Positions 45,571 to 55,651 of a DNA stretch of 64,000 bases are shown piece by piece. Position 1 is the first letter of the stretch, and each line of letters begins with the position of its first letter. The DNA is from Allochromatium tepidum. GTDB taxonomy: Bacteria; Pseudomonadota; Gammaproteobacteria; Chromatiales; Chromatiaceae. The notes below the pieces were generated by a model. It did not search any database and was not told the origin of the DNA. It saw nothing but the letters and a program-made list of their open reading frames with translations. The DNA lies in the NCBI RefSeq assembly GCF_018409545.1, contig NZ_AP024563.1, forward strand, positions 1,256,755-1,320,754. Reading direction: 5' to 3'. The position numbers and the translations under genes were made by a program.

Positions 45571-46674
45571 ATGAGCGAGAGCGCCAACCAGGAACAGCAG
45601 GCACTGGCGGCGGTGCGCGACCGCATCGACGCCATCGACCTGGAGATCCTGCAACTGATCAGCGAGCGCGCCCGCTGCGCCCAGCAGGTCGCGCACATCA
45701 AGACCGGGTCGACGGGCGGTTCGGTGCAGTTCTACCGTCCCGAGCGCGAGGTCGCCGTGCTGCGCCGGATCAAGGACGCCAATCCGGGGCCGCTCGACGG
45801 CGAGGAGGTCGCGCGCCTGTTCCGCGAGATCATGTCGGCCTGTCTGGCCCTGGAGCGTCCGCTCAATGCCGCTTTCCTGGGGCCCGAGGGCACCTTCACC
45901 CAGGCGGCGGCGATCAAGCACTTCGGTCATTCGGTGGTGACGCAAGCCATGGCCACCATCGACGAGATCTTTCGCGAGGTCGAGTCGGGTGCCTGCGACT
46001 TCGGTGTGGTGCCGGTCGAGAACTCGACCGAGGGCGTGGTCAGCCATACGCTCGATCTGTTCATGAACTCGCCGTTGATGATCACGGGCGAGGTCTGTCT
46101 GCGCGTCCATCAGCATCTTTTGACCAAGGCGACGGATCCGGCGAGCATCCGGCGGGTCTATTCGCACCAGCAGTCGCTGGCGCAGTGTCGCGAATGGCTC
46201 GACCGTCATCTGCCGACCGCCGAACGTCTGCCGGTCGGCAGCAATGCCGAGGCGGCGCGTCTGGTGGCCTCCGATCCCGAAGCCGCCGCCGTCGCCGGTC
46301 TCCAGGCCGCCGAGATCTACGGACTCAGCGTACTCGCCGAGCGCATCGAGGACGAGCCGAGCAACACCACGCGCTTCCTGGTCATCGGCAAGCAGGATTC
46401 GCCGCCGAGCGGGCAGGACAAGACCAGTCTGCTGCTCTCGTGCAAGAATCAGGCGGGCGGGCTGCACAGCCTGCTCGCGCCGCTGGCCGTGCACGGCATC
46501 AGCATGACCCGCATCGAGTCGCGTCCCTCGCGCCGCGGCATCTGGGACTATGTGTTCTTCGTCGACATCATGGGCCACAGGCAGGAACCCAAGGTCGCCT
46601 ATGCCCTGCAGAATCTCGAACAGGATGCCCTGCTGTTCAAGGTGCTGGGTTCCTATCCGGTCGCCGTGCTCTGA
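45571..46674 (+). CDS. pheA: bifunctional chorismate mutase/prephenate dehydratase (P-protein)
   Basis: Makes phenylpyruvate from chorismate. The 367 residues begin with an AroQ chorismate mutase domain (ALAAVRDRIDAIDLEILQLI, with RARCAQQVAHIK and FYRPEREVAVLRR; about residues 10-95), then prephenate dehydratase (AAFLGPEGTFTQAA, NTTRFLVIGK with the catalytic TRF) and a C-terminal ACT domain (GGLHSLLAPLAVHGISM, then IESRPSRRGIWDYVFF), which gives phenylalanine feedback. Confidence 0.96.
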   Translation: MSESANQEQQALAAVRDRIDAIDLEILQLISERARCAQQVAHIKTGSTGGSVQFYRPEREVAVLRRIKDANPGPLDGEEVARLFREIMSACLALERPLNAAFLGPEGTFTQAAAIKHFGHSVVTQAMATIDEIFREVESGACDFGVVPVENSTEGVVSHTLDLFMNSPLMITGEVCLRVHQHLLTKATDPASIRRVYSHQQSLAQCREWLDRHLPTAERLPVGSNAEAARLVASDPEAAAVAGLQAAEIYGLSVLAERIEDEPSNTTRFLVIGKQDSPPSGQDKTSLLLSCKNQAGGLHSLLAPLAVHGISMTRIESRPSRRGIWDYVFFVDIMGHRQEPKVAYALQNLEQDALLFKVLGSYPVAVL

Positions 46675-46716
46675 AGGCTCCGTATCCCTATCGAACGTAT
46701 TTTTTGGACATCCGCC

Positions 46717-47829
46717 ATGAGTCAAGCCGAAAACCCCTTCCTGTCGCTGGCCGTTCCCTGGATCGCCGGACTCACGCCCTATGTGCCCGGCAAGCCGGTC
46801 TCGGAACTGGAACGCGAGCTGGGCATCAGCGGTTCGGTCAAGCTGGCCTCGAACGAGAATCCCCTGGGGCCGGGACCGCGCGCGCGCGAGGCCATGGACG
46901 CCGTGCTCGCCGAGCTGGGGCGCTATCCGGATGGCGGCGGATTCGAGTTGCGCCGTGTGCTGGCCGAATATCACGGTCTCTCGCCGATGGCGGTGACGAT
47001 CGGCAACGGCTCCAACGACGTGCTGGATCTGATCGCGCGCGTCTTCCTGCAACCTGGGGCCGAGTCCGTGTTCTCCGAGCACGCCTTCGCCGTCTATCCG
47101 ATCGCGATCCAGTCGGTCGGGGCTACGGCGCGCGTGGCCAAGGCGCGCGATTACGGCCACGACCTGGAGGCCATGGCGGCCCTGGTCAACGATCAGACCC
47201 GTGTGGTCTGGATCGCCAATCCCAACAACCCGACCGGCACCTGGCTGGCGGCCGAGCCGCTCAAGTCCTTCATCGGCTCGCTGCCCAAGACCTGCATCGT
47301 GGTGGTGGACGAAGCCTATACCGAGTACGTCGCCGAGCCGGATTTCCCGGACGCGACCCACTGGGTCGAGACCTTCCCCAACCTGATCGTCACCCGCACC
47401 TTCTCCAAGGCGCATGGTCTGGCGGCGCTGCGTGTGGGCTATGCACTCAGCGATCCGCGTATCGCCGATCTGCTCAACCGGGTGCGCCAGCCGTTCAACG
47501 TCAATGCCCTGGCCCAGGCGGCGGCGATCGCGGCGATCAACGACCGCGAGCATGTGCGCGCCTCGGTCGAGCTGAACCGCGCCGGGATGAAGCAACTGAC
47601 CGGCGCCTTCGAACGGCTCGGACTCGCTTATATCCCCTCGGTGGGCAACTTCGTCACCGTCGACTGCGGTCGTCCGGCCGCGCCCATCAACGAGGCCCTG
47701 CTCAAGCGTGGTGTCATCGTGCGCCCGGTCGGCAACTACGGGATGCCGAACCATCTGCGCATCAGCATCGGGCTGGAGTCGGAGAACGCGCGCTTCATCG
47801 CCGCCTTCGAGGACGTTTTGGCGTCATGA
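46717..47829 (+). CDS. hisC: histidinol-phosphate aminotransferase family protein
   Basis: A PLP aminotransferase of 370 residues: KLASNENPLGPGPRAREAM at the N-terminus, GNGSNDVLDLIARVFL, IANPNNPTGTWLA, VVVDEAYTEY and PLP lysine in TRTFSKAHGLAALRVGY. HisC-type enzymes in a pheA-hisC-tyrA cluster often also aminate phenylpyruvate and 4-hydroxyphenylpyruvate, so it may serve aromatic amino acids as well as histidine. Its stop overlaps the tyrA start (ATGA). Confidence 0.92.
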   Translation: MSQAENPFLSLAVPWIAGLTPYVPGKPVSELERELGISGSVKLASNENPLGPGPRAREAMDAVLAELGRYPDGGGFELRRVLAEYHGLSPMAVTIGNGSNDVLDLIARVFLQPGAESVFSEHAFAVYPIAIQSVGATARVAKARDYGHDLEAMAALVNDQTRVVWIANPNNPTGTWLAAEPLKSFIGSLPKTCIVVVDEAYTEYVAEPDFPDATHWVETFPNLIVTRTFSKAHGLAALRVGYALSDPRIADLLNRVRQPFNVNALAQAAAIAAINDREHVRASVELNRAGMKQLTGAFERLGLAYIPSVGNFVTVDCGRPAAPINEALLKRGVIVRPVGNYGMPNHLRISIGLESENARFIAAFEDVLAS

Positions 47830-48731
47830 TCGAACGGCTCGCGATCATCGGGGTTGGATTGATCGGCGGTTCGCTGGCGCGCGCGCTGCGGGCCGCCGGC
47901 GCCGTCGGCGAGATCGTCGGTTGCGGGCGTTCGCTCGACAATCTGGAGCGGGCGCTCGAACTGGGTGTGGTCGACCGCATCACCCGGAATCCGGCCGAGG
48001 CGGTGCGCGAGGCCGACATGGTGTTCCTGGCCGTCCCGCTCGGCGCCATGCGCGGTGCGCTCGCGGCCATGCGCTACAGCTTGCGGCCCGAGGCCATCGT
48101 CACCGATGGGGGTAGCGTCAAATGCAGCGTGGTGGATGATGCGCGCGCGGTCTTCGGCAGCGTGCCGCCGCGTCTGGTGCCCGGACATCCGATCGCCGGT
48201 ACCGAGCACAGCGGGGTGGAGGCGTCCTTCGCCGAACTCTACCGGGAGCGTCGCGTGATCCTGACCCCTCTGGCCGAGACCGACCCCGAGGCCGTGGCGC
48301 GGGTCACGGCCATGTGGGAGGCGTGCGGGGCCGAGGTCACGGCGATGTCGGTCGCCCATCACGACGAGGTGCTCGCGGCAACAAGCCATCTGCCGCACAT
48401 GCTCGCCTTCGGGCTGGTCGACTCACTGGCGCGGATGCGTGAGAACGACGAGATCTTTCGCTATGCCGCCGGGGGCTTTCGCGACTTCACCCGCATCGCC
48501 TCCAGCAATCCGGTGATGTGGCGCGACATCTGTCTGGCCAATCGCGAGGCCCTGAGCGCCATGCTGGCCCGTTTCGGCGTCGAGATGACCGATCTGGCCG
48601 AGAGCATCCGCCGCGCCGACGGCGAGCATCTGCTCGAAATCTTCGCCCGCGCCAAGGCGGCGCGCGATCGCTATGTCGATCAGGCGCGTTCGGTCCATGA
48701 CGATGCGGATCGTTCCGCCGACCAAACATGA
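47826..48731 (+). CDS. tyrA: prephenate/arogenate dehydrogenase
   Basis: NAD(P)-dependent oxidation of prephenate (or arogenate) towards tyrosine. The 301-residue protein starts MIERLAIIGVGLIGGSLARA with the Rossmann GxGxxG, followed by VTDGGSVKCSVVDDARA, PGHPIAGTEHSGVEAS (substrate-binding His) and AATSHLPHMLAFGL. No chorismate mutase or ACT domain is attached. Overlaps hisC at the start and mobB at the end by 4 bp each. Confidence 0.95.
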   Translation: MIERLAIIGVGLIGGSLARALRAAGAVGEIVGCGRSLDNLERALELGVVDRITRNPAEAVREADMVFLAVPLGAMRGALAAMRYSLRPEAIVTDGGSVKCSVVDDARAVFGSVPPRLVPGHPIAGTEHSGVEASFAELYRERRVILTPLAETDPEAVARVTAMWEACGAEVTAMSVAHHDEVLAATSHLPHMLAFGLVDSLARMRENDEIFRYAAGGFRDFTRIASSNPVMWRDICLANREALSAMLARFGVEMTDLAESIRRADGEHLLEIFARAKAARDRYVDQARSVHDDADRSADQT

Positions 48732-49285
48732 CCACGTCCCGGAACTCACCCGATCTCCCCGTACTCGGCTTCGTCGCGCCCAGCGGCAGCGGCAAGACGA
48801 CGCTGCTGCGGCGTCTGGTCGCGACGCTCCAGGCGCGCGGGTTGCGCGTCGGCTATCTCAAGCACGCCCACCACAGCTTCGATCTGGATCGTCCGGGCAA
48901 GGACAGCTACGAGATCCGCGCCGCCGGGGCGGCTCAGACCTTGCTCGCCTCGCGCGAGCGCTGGGCCTTGCAGGTGGAGAACGACATCAAGGGCGAAGAT
49001 CCGGATCTGGAATCCATGCTGGCGCGTTTCGAGCGCGACCGGCTCGACTTGGTGCTGGTCGAGGGCTTCAAGCACGCCCGCTATCCCAAGATCGAGGTCT
49101 ATCGCGCCGAACTGGGTCAGCCGCCGCTCTATCCGGACGACCCCGAGATCATCGCGCTTGTGACCGACGATCCGCCGCCCGTCTTTCCTCATCCGCCCGT
49201 GCTGCCATTGACCGGGATCGAGGAACTGGTCGATTTCGTGATCAGCGCTGCCAGAACGCCGGTGACAGCAGCACCAGCAGGGTGA
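48728..49285 (+). CDS. mobB: molybdopterin-guanine dinucleotide biosynthesis protein MobB
   Basis: A 185-residue P-loop GTPase-like protein: GFVAPSGSGKTTLLRRLVAT at the N-terminus (Walker A), YLKHAHHSFDLDRPGKDSYE and VLVEGFKHARYPKIEVYR. MobB assists MobA in attaching GMP to molybdopterin. It overlaps tyrA by 4 bp at the 5' end and trkH by 44 bp convergently at the 3' end, an unusually long antisense overlap. Confidence 0.95.
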   Translation: MTTSRNSPDLPVLGFVAPSGSGKTTLLRRLVATLQARGLRVGYLKHAHHSFDLDRPGKDSYEIRAAGAAQTLLASRERWALQVENDIKGEDPDLESMLARFERDRLDLVLVEGFKHARYPKIEVYRAELGQPPLYPDDPEIIALVTDDPPPVFPHPPVLPLTGIEELVDFVISAARTPVTAAPAG

Positions 49286-50693
49286 AGATCTCCAGCCGCC
49301 CGAGCAGCATGGCGAAGCAGAGGATCCATTTGGCGGTATCGTTGAGATCGGCGTAGTGCGGACCGACCCTGGCCAGCCCCGGTCCCAGGTTGTTGATACA
49401 GGCCGCCACCGCCGAAAACGCCGTCACCAGATCCAGCCCGGTGGCGGCGAGCATCAGATACATGAGGATGAAGCTCGCCACATAGAGCGAGAAGAACCCC
49501 CAGACCGCATCGACCACGCGATGATTGACCGTCTTGCCGCCGATACGCACCGGAATCTGCGCATTGGGATGGATCAGACGTCCGATCTCGCGCACACCCT
49601 GTTTGATGAGCAGCAGGAAGCGGATGACCTTGATCCCGCCGCCGGTGGAGCCGGCACAGCCCCCGATGAAACTGGCCAACAACAGCAGGATCTGGAGGAA
49701 CGGCGGCCAGGCATAGAACTCGGCGGTCGCAAAGCCGGTGGTGGTGCTGATCGAAACGGCCTGGAACAACCCCTTGGTGAACGCCTCCCACCAGGTCGTA
49801 TAGGTCCGGCTCTCATAGAGCGCCAGGGTCGTGATGGCGATGACCGTCACGAGCACGAGCAGATAGAGCCTGAATTCGCTGTCCTGGAAATAGATACGCG
49901 GATCCTGACGCCGCACGACCATGAAGTGCAGCGTGAAGCTCATCCCGGCCAGTACCATGAAGGTCACGGCGATCAGCTCGATGGCGGTGCTGTCGAAATA
50001 GCCGATGCTCTGATCGTGGGTCGAGAAACCGCCGATGGCCACGGTCGAGAAGGCATGCCCGACGGCATCGAACACCGTCATCCCCGCCCACCAGTAGGCG
50101 AGTGCGCAGACGATGGTCATCCACAGATAGATGTACCACAGCGCCTTGGCCGTCTCGGTGATGCGCGGCGTGAGCTTGGAGTCCTTCATGGGGCCGGGCA
50201 TCTCGGCGCGGAAGAGCTGCATGCCGCCGACCCCGAGCATCGGCAGCACCGCCACCGCCAGCACGATGATGCCCATGCCGCCGAGCCACTGGAGCTGCTG
50301 ACGATAGAACAGGATCGACTTGGGCAGATGGTCCAGACCGATGATGACCGTGGCCCCGGTGGTCGTCAGCCCCGAGATCGACTCGAACACCGCATCCGTC
50401 ATCGAGACATTCGGATTCGGCGCCAGCCAAAAGGGCAGGGCGCCGGCCGGCCCGAGCACGGTCCAGAACAGCACCACGACCAGAAAGCCGTCGCGCACCC
50501 GCAGCACCTCGCGCGAGCGCGCCACCGGCAGCAGGATCAGCAGCCCCAGGCCGAAGATCAGCGTGAAGGCCGCCAGAAAGGGTCCGGCGCCGCCCTCGTC
50601 GTAGATGAGCGAGACGACCACCGGGGTCAGCATGCTGAAGCTGAAGATGGCCAGCAACAGCCCCAGTACCTTCTGGACCGCGTCGAACTTCAT
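49242..50693 (-). CDS. trkH: Trk potassium uptake membrane subunit TrkH
   Basis: A 483-residue ion channel subunit with four M1-P-M2 repeats. The selectivity-filter glycines are visible in [33 protein letters not shown] and [12 protein letters not shown]. Works with cytoplasmic TrkA to take up K+. The trkA stop overlaps the trkH start by 4 bp. End overlaps mobB. Confidence 0.95.
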   Translation of the reverse strand: MKFDAVQKVLGLLLAIFSFSMLTPVVVSLIYDEGGAGPFLAAFTLIFGLGLLILLPVARSREVLRVRDGFLVVVLFWTVLGPAGALPFWLAPNPNVSMTDAVFESISGLTTTGATVIIGLDHLPKSILFYRQQLQWLGGMGIIVLAVAVLPMLGVGGMQLFRAEMPGPMKDSKLTPRITETAKALWYIYLWMTIVCALAYWWAGMTVFDAVGHAFSTVAIGGFSTHDQSIGYFDSTAIELIAVTFMVLAGMSFTLHFMVVRRQDPRIYFQDSEFRLYLLVLVTVIAITTLALYESRTYTTWWEAFTKGLFQAVSISTTTGFATAEFYAWPPFLQILLLLASFIGGCAGSTGGGIKVIRFLLLIKQGVREIGRLIHPNAQIPVRIGGKTVNHRVVDAVWGFFSLYVASFILMYLMLAATGLDLVTAFSAVAACINNLGPGLARVGPHYADLNDTAKWILCFAMLLGRLEIFTLLVLLSPAFWQR

Positions 50694-52063
50694 AGAAAGG
50701 TGACGCCGACCTGGAACAGTCGCTCGACCTCCTGGATGCGGCGCTTGTCCTGCAGGAAGAGGATGACGTGGTCCTCGGACTCGATGAGGGTCTCACCATG
50801 CGCGATCAGCACATCGTCGCCGCGCACCAAGGCGCCGATGACGGCCCCCTTGGGCAGCTTCAACTCCGAGATCCGCCGCCCGACCACCTTGCTGGAGGTC
50901 GGATCGCCGTGGGCGATGGCCTCGATCGCCTCGGCCGCGCCGCGTCGCAGCGAGTGCACCATGACCACGTCGCCGCGCCGCACATGCTTGAGCAGACTGC
51001 CGATGGTGGCCTGCTGGGGCGAGATGGCGATATCGATGGCGCCGGACTGCACCAGATCCACATAGGGCGGGCGGTTGATGAGCGCCATCACCTTGCGCGC
51101 CCCGAGCCGCTTGGCCAGCATCGCCGAGATGATGTTGGCCTCGTCGTCGTTGGTGACGGCACAGAAGACATCCGTGTTCTCGATGTTCTCTTCCAGCAGC
51201 AGTTCCTGATCAGCGGCATCACCGTGGAGCACGATGGTACGCTCCAGATCCTCGGCGATCTGTTTGCAGCGCTTGAGGTTGTGTTCGATGAGCTTGACCC
51301 GGTAGTTCGGTTCCAGCGCCTTGGCCAACCGCGTGCCGATATTGCCGCCGCCGGCGATGATCAGGCGCTTGTAGGACGGATCGAGCCGGCGCAGCTCGCC
51401 CATCACGGTCCGGATGTGCGCCGGCGCGGCGACGAAGAACACCTCGTCGTCGACCTCGATGCGGGTATCGCCCTCGGGCTGGATGGCGTGATCCTGACGA
51501 TAGATGGCCGCCACGCGCACCTTGACGTGCGGCATGTGCTCATGGAGCGCGCGCAGTTCCTGACCGACCAGCGGCCCGCCGTGGAAGGCGCGCACCGCCA
51601 CCATCCGGATGCGCCCACCGGCGAAGTCGAGCACCTGGAGCGTGCCCGGATTCTCGATCAGACGCAGGATGTAATCCGTCACCAGCGCCTCGGGACTGAT
51701 GGCGACATCGATCGGCAGGGCTTCGGTGCCGAAGAGTTTGGGCTGATCGAGAAAGCTCTGGGCGCGCACCCGCGCGATCTTGGTCGGGGTATGGAAGAGC
51801 GTATAGGCCACCTGACAGGCGACCATGTTGGTCTCGTCGCTGTTGGTGACGGCGATGATCATGTCGGCGTCCTCGGCGCCGGCGCGGACCAGCACGTCCG
51901 GATGGGCACCGTGACCCTGCACCGTGCGCAGATCGAAGCGATCCTGCAAGTCGCGCAGCAGATCGCCGTCCTGATCGACCACAGTGATGTCGTTGGCCTC
52001 GCTGACCAGATTGGCCGCCACCGAGGAACCGACCTGACCGGCGCCGAGGATGATGATCTTCAT
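50690..52063 (-). CDS. trkA: Trk potassium uptake regulatory subunit TrkA
   Basis: A 457-residue cytoplasmic protein with two RCK units, each with a Rossmann NAD(H)-binding domain ([20 protein letters not shown] at the start; [20 protein letters not shown] near residue 233) and a TrkA-C domain. It gates TrkH in response to nucleotides. Third in order ntrX-trkA-trkH, a linkage seen in many gammaproteobacteria. Confidence 0.95.
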   Translation of the reverse strand: MKIIILGAGQVGSSVAANLVSEANDITVVDQDGDLLRDLQDRFDLRTVQGHGAHPDVLVRAGAEDADMIIAVTNSDETNMVACQVAYTLFHTPTKIARVRAQSFLDQPKLFGTEALPIDVAISPEALVTDYILRLIENPGTLQVLDFAGGRIRMVAVRAFHGGPLVGQELRALHEHMPHVKVRVAAIYRQDHAIQPEGDTRIEVDDEVFFVAAPAHIRTVMGELRRLDPSYKRLIIAGGGNIGTRLAKALEPNYRVKLIEHNLKRCKQIAEDLERTIVLHGDAADQELLLEENIENTDVFCAVTNDDEANIISAMLAKRLGARKVMALINRPPYVDLVQSGAIDIAISPQQATIGSLLKHVRRGDVVMVHSLRRGAAEAIEAIAHGDPTSSKVVGRRISELKLPKGAVIGALVRGDDVLIAHGETLIESEDHVILFLQDKRRIQEVERLFQVGVTFL

Positions 52064-52076
52064 CCGTTACCGCCCA

Positions 52077-53444
52077 TCAACGCCGCTCCTTGATCTCGAT
52101 CCCGAGCGAGCGCAGCTTGCGGTAGAGATGGGTGCGTTCCATCCCGGCCTCCTTGGCCATCTTGCTGACGTTGCCCTGGTGCTTTTCGAGCTGATAGTCG
52201 AGATAGGCCTTTTCAAACTTTTCGCGCGCCTGACGCAGCGGCTGATCGAAGGACACCAGCCCGTCGAGCGTCTGGATCTGGACCGGCGGCGGGGCACCGA
52301 GCGCGCTCTCGACCTCTTTCTGGCTGATCTCGTCGCCGGCGCCCAGGATCAGCACCCGCTGCACCAGGTTCTTCAATTCGCGCACATTGCCCGGCCAGCC
52401 GTAGTTGCGCAGGAAGTTCTGGGCGCCGACGCTGAAGCGCCGGTAGGGCAGCTTCTCGTGGGTGGCGAAGTAGTCGAGATAGAAGTTGAGCAGATCGGGC
52501 ACGTCCTCGGCGTGCTCGTCGAGCGGCGGGATGTTCAGCGGCACCACGTTGAGATGGTAGAACAGATCCTCGCGGAAGCGTCCGGCGCGCACCTCTTCTT
52601 CCAGATTGCGCTGGGTGATGGCGACGATGCGTACATCGATACGCACCGGCTCGCTGCCGCCGACGCGCAGGAAGGAACCACTGTCGAGCGCCCCGAGCAG
52701 CTTGGACTGCGCCTCCCATTCCATGTCGGCGACCTCGTCGAGCAGCAGGGTGCCGCCGGACGCTTTTTCCAGGCTCCCGTAGTGCGTGTGCTCGCCCTCC
52801 TCGACGCCGAACAGCTCGCGCGCGGCATTGCCGCCGGCCAGTGAGGAGACGCTCAGGTCGATGAAGGGACGTTCCTTGCGTGCGCTCTGCGAGTGCAGAT
52901 AGCGCGCGAAGGTCTCGCGTCCGCTGCCGGCCTCGCCGGTGATGAGCACCCAGGTGTCGTGCTGGGCGATGCGCTTGACCTGCTCGCGCAGTCGCTGCAT
53001 GACCGCGCTGCGTCCGACCGGCTCATGGACCTGGGGCGCACGGCGTTTGAGTCCGATGTTCTCCTGCTGGAGCTTGTCGGCCTCGAGTGCCCGCTCGACC
53101 GTCAGCAACAGCTTGGCCATCGACAGCGGCTTTTCGAGGAAGTCGTAGGCCCCGAGCCGGGTGGCCTCGACCGCCGTCTCCACCGTGCCGTGACCCGACA
53201 TCATGATCACCGGACAGGGCAGCTCGTCGTCCTCGGCCCATTCCTTGAGCAGCGAGATGCCGTCGACGTCGGGCATCCAGATGTCGAGCAGGATCAGATC
53301 GGGACGGCGATCGCGCAGGGCGTGCCGCGCGGCCTCGCCGTTCTCGGCCACGGCCACGGCATAGCCCTCGTCTTCGAGGATCTCCTTGACCAAGCCGCGG
53401 ATGTCGGGTTCGTCGTCGACGACCAGGATATGGGTTGCACTCAT
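52077..53444 (-). CDS. ntrX: NtrX-like response regulator with degenerate AAA+ domain
   Basis: 455 residues: receiver domain (ILVVDDEPDIRGLVKEILED, phospho-Asp in LILLDIWMPDVDG), sigma-54 AAA+ domain, and a Fis-type DNA-binding domain at the C-terminus (HQGNVSKMAKEAGMERTHLY). The AAA+ domain deviates from the family: the Walker A reads GEAGSGRETFARYL, with Arg for the catalytic Lys, and the GAFTGA loop expected after ELFG is absent (ELFGVEEGEHTHYGSLEKA). Walker B (GTLLLDEVADM) remains. It may therefore bind DNA and respond to phosphorylation without driving sigma-54. Paired with ntrY (4 bp overlap). Confidence 0.92.
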   Translation of the reverse strand: MSATHILVVDDEPDIRGLVKEILEDEGYAVAVAENGEAARHALRDRRPDLILLDIWMPDVDGISLLKEWAEDDELPCPVIMMSGHGTVETAVEATRLGAYDFLEKPLSMAKLLLTVERALEADKLQQENIGLKRRAPQVHEPVGRSAVMQRLREQVKRIAQHDTWVLITGEAGSGRETFARYLHSQSARKERPFIDLSVSSLAGGNAARELFGVEEGEHTHYGSLEKASGGTLLLDEVADMEWEAQSKLLGALDSGSFLRVGGSEPVRIDVRIVAITQRNLEEEVRAGRFREDLFYHLNVVPLNIPPLDEHAEDVPDLLNFYLDYFATHEKLPYRRFSVGAQNFLRNYGWPGNVRELKNLVQRVLILGAGDEISQKEVESALGAPPPVQIQTLDGLVSFDQPLRQAREKFEKAYLDYQLEKHQGNVSKMAKEAGMERTHLYRKLRSLGIEIKERR

Positions 53445-55651
53445 GCTTCGTGTTGCTCCCGACCATGGACCGCCATAGCGGTCGCTTGCCAGACTGGTAG
53501 GCGGATCCGGATCAGGGCGCCGGAATCGCGATTCTCGACTCCGATCATACCGCCATGTTCCTCGATTATCTTCTTGACGATCGCCAGACCCAGGCCCGTG
53601 CCCTTGGACTTGGTGGTGACATAGGGCTCGAACAGCCGATCCATGAGTTGCGGCTCGAAGCCCGGACCATTGTCGGCGACCCGGAACTGCACATAGGGCG
53701 TGTCGTCGATCTGGACGAGTTCGGTGCCGACCTCGATGCGTGCCTCGTCACGCCCCTCCAGGGCTTCCTGGGCGTTCTTGATCAGATTATGGATGACCTG
53801 CCGCAGTCGCAAGGGATCGCCCCGCACCTGGGCTTCGGGCGCCCCCAGGCTGATCCTGAGCGCCGGCACGCCCGCGCTGCGATAGAGATCCAGCACCTCG
53901 CGCGCCAGCCGGTCGAAGACGAAGGGCTCGGCCTGGAGCCTGGGACTCTTGGCGTAGTCCGAGAAGTCGTTGACCATCGCCTTCATGGCCTCGACCTGCT
54001 GGATGATGGTGCCGGTGGCCCGCTCGATGAGGCGCGCGTCGATCTCCTCGGCTTTGGCCAGCAGCTTGTGACGCAGACGCTCGGCCGAGAGTCGGATCGG
54101 CGTGAGCGGATTCTTGATCTCGTGGGCGAGCCGGCGCGCGACCTCGGCCCAGGCCGCGTTGCGCTGGGCGACGATCAGTGAGGTGATGTCGTCGAACACC
54201 ACCACATGACCGCGTTGGGTGGCATCGGGCAGGGGCAGCGGACTGCCGCGGCACATGAGCGTCTGGCTGGTCTCGTCGCGTTGCAGCGTCACCTCCGCGC
54301 GCCAGGGTTGGGCTTCGGCGATATGACGGCGCACCGTCTCGGTCCAGGGCGTGAGCCAGGGGCTGGCGCGCTCCAGGCCTTCGAGCGTGACGGGTTCTCG
54401 GGTCTCATCGAGATCGAGCGCCAGGATCTGGAGCGCGGCCGGATTGGCCGTGCGCAGTCGCCGGCCCTCGTCGAAGGCCACCACGCCCGAGGACAGACGC
54501 CCGAGGATGGTCTCCAGGTAGTTGCGCTGGGTTTCGACGGCCTGCTTGCTGTGTGCCGCCGCGTCGCGTGCCTGGGCGATGCGGCGCGACATGGCGTTGA
54601 AGGAGGCGACCAGGAAGGTCAGCTCGTCGTCGTGACGGGGCAGGGCGATCTGCTGCTCGTAGTCGCCGTCCGAGATCGAGCGCGTGGCGCGGGCGATGTC
54701 GGCGATCGGCGCCACCAGCCGGCGTGCCGTGTGGAAGGCGGCGATGAGCGCGGCCATGAGTCCGAACGCGAGCACCAGCGAGAGGGTGAGTGAGAAACTC
54801 AGCTTGAGCGACTGGCGCAGGTAGGCCAGCTCCGTATAGCGGTTGTAGGCGTCCTCCAGCCGGTTGGACAGCTCGCTGATGCGCGCCGAGGTCGGGAAGA
54901 CGCCCTGCAGCAACATCGGACGTCCGCGCAGATCCCGGACCAGGGTGCGCACGACCAGCTCGTTGCCCGGACCGCTTTCGAGTCCGACATAGTTGGTGCC
55001 GGCGCGCACGCTGTGATGGATCTCGCGTTCGGCCTGACTGGGGACCAATTGGGTCGGATCCTCGTTGGCCGTGCCCAGCACCTGACCGCCGGCGCCATAG
55101 ACGGTCAGCTCGATGGCGCCGGCACGGCGGCGCAGATCGTTGAGACTGAGTGCAATGGCGGTCGACGAACGGTCCTCGATCCCGGCCAGCAGTTGCTCGC
55201 TGATCTTGACCAGCAGGCGCTGATTGAGATCGAGCGACGCCTGATTGAGCACCAGGGCATCCTGCATGGCACGCCCGATCTCGACGTCGAACCAGCTATC
55301 GATGCCGCGCAGCAGGAAGCCGAGCGAGAAATAGTAGACGGCGCCCACCGGCAGCAGCGAGATCAGCGAGAACAGCACCACGATGCGCGCCGTCAGGCGC
55401 GAGCCGGCGGCCTGGCGCCGGTAGCGGCGCACCAGTTTGACGATGTTGACGGCCACCAGTACCGCCAGCACCGCCAGTCCGGCCAGGACCACCGACAGCA
55501 GCGGCAGGAAGGCGCGGCTGAGCGTCTCGGAGTTCTCCACGGCGTCGCGCATCAGCACCAGGACTCCGAAGAGTCCGAGGATCAGGAGCGCGACCGGCAG
55601 CATGCCGAGTCCGCGATGCCGGCTCAACGGTTTAGAGGCCACTTGGTCCAA
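53441..55651 (-). CDS. ntrY: NtrY-like membrane histidine kinase
   Basis: 736 residues. Two N-terminal hydrophobic stretches (about 17-32 and 43-67), a third at 87-110, a periplasmic sensor part, a further helix near 285-305 followed by HAMP (TARRLVAPIADIARATRS), a PAS-type region, then the HisKA phospho-His in RRLAHEIKNPLTPIRLSAER and the ATPase boxes N (RQVIHNLIKNAQEALEG), G1 (VADNGPGFEPQ) and G2 (TKSKGTGLGLAIVKKI). Senses an unidentified, possibly redox, signal and acts on NtrX. The start overlaps the DUF4390 gene end. Confidence 0.94.
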   Translation of the reverse strand: MDQVASKPLSRHRGLGMLPVALLILGLFGVLVLMRDAVENSETLSRAFLPLLSVVLAGLAVLAVLVAVNIVKLVRRYRRQAAGSRLTARIVVLFSLISLLPVGAVYYFSLGFLLRGIDSWFDVEIGRAMQDALVLNQASLDLNQRLLVKISEQLLAGIEDRSSTAIALSLNDLRRRAGAIELTVYGAGGQVLGTANEDPTQLVPSQAEREIHHSVRAGTNYVGLESGPGNELVVRTLVRDLRGRPMLLQGVFPTSARISELSNRLEDAYNRYTELAYLRQSLKLSFSLTLSLVLAFGLMAALIAAFHTARRLVAPIADIARATRSISDGDYEQQIALPRHDDELTFLVASFNAMSRRIAQARDAAAHSKQAVETQRNYLETILGRLSSGVVAFDEGRRLRTANPAALQILALDLDETREPVTLEGLERASPWLTPWTETVRRHIAEAQPWRAEVTLQRDETSQTLMCRGSPLPLPDATQRGHVVVFDDITSLIVAQRNAAWAEVARRLAHEIKNPLTPIRLSAERLRHKLLAKAEEIDARLIERATGTIIQQVEAMKAMVNDFSDYAKSPRLQAEPFVFDRLAREVLDLYRSAGVPALRISLGAPEAQVRGDPLRLRQVIHNLIKNAQEALEGRDEARIEVGTELVQIDDTPYVQFRVADNGPGFEPQLMDRLFEPYVTTKSKGTGLGLAIVKKIIEEHGGMIGVENRDSGALIRIRLPVWQATAMAVHGREQHEA

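Noticed and set aside
45552-48731. A 1059-codon frame running through pheA, hisC and tyrA
   Set aside because: Only its last third (from 47826) is the true tyrA; the first part is an out-of-frame reading of pheA and hisC.
49356-51065. A 569-codon open frame antisense to trkH and trkA
   Set aside because: Shadow frame rich in His/Gln/Arg, with no start context, and it spans two real genes.
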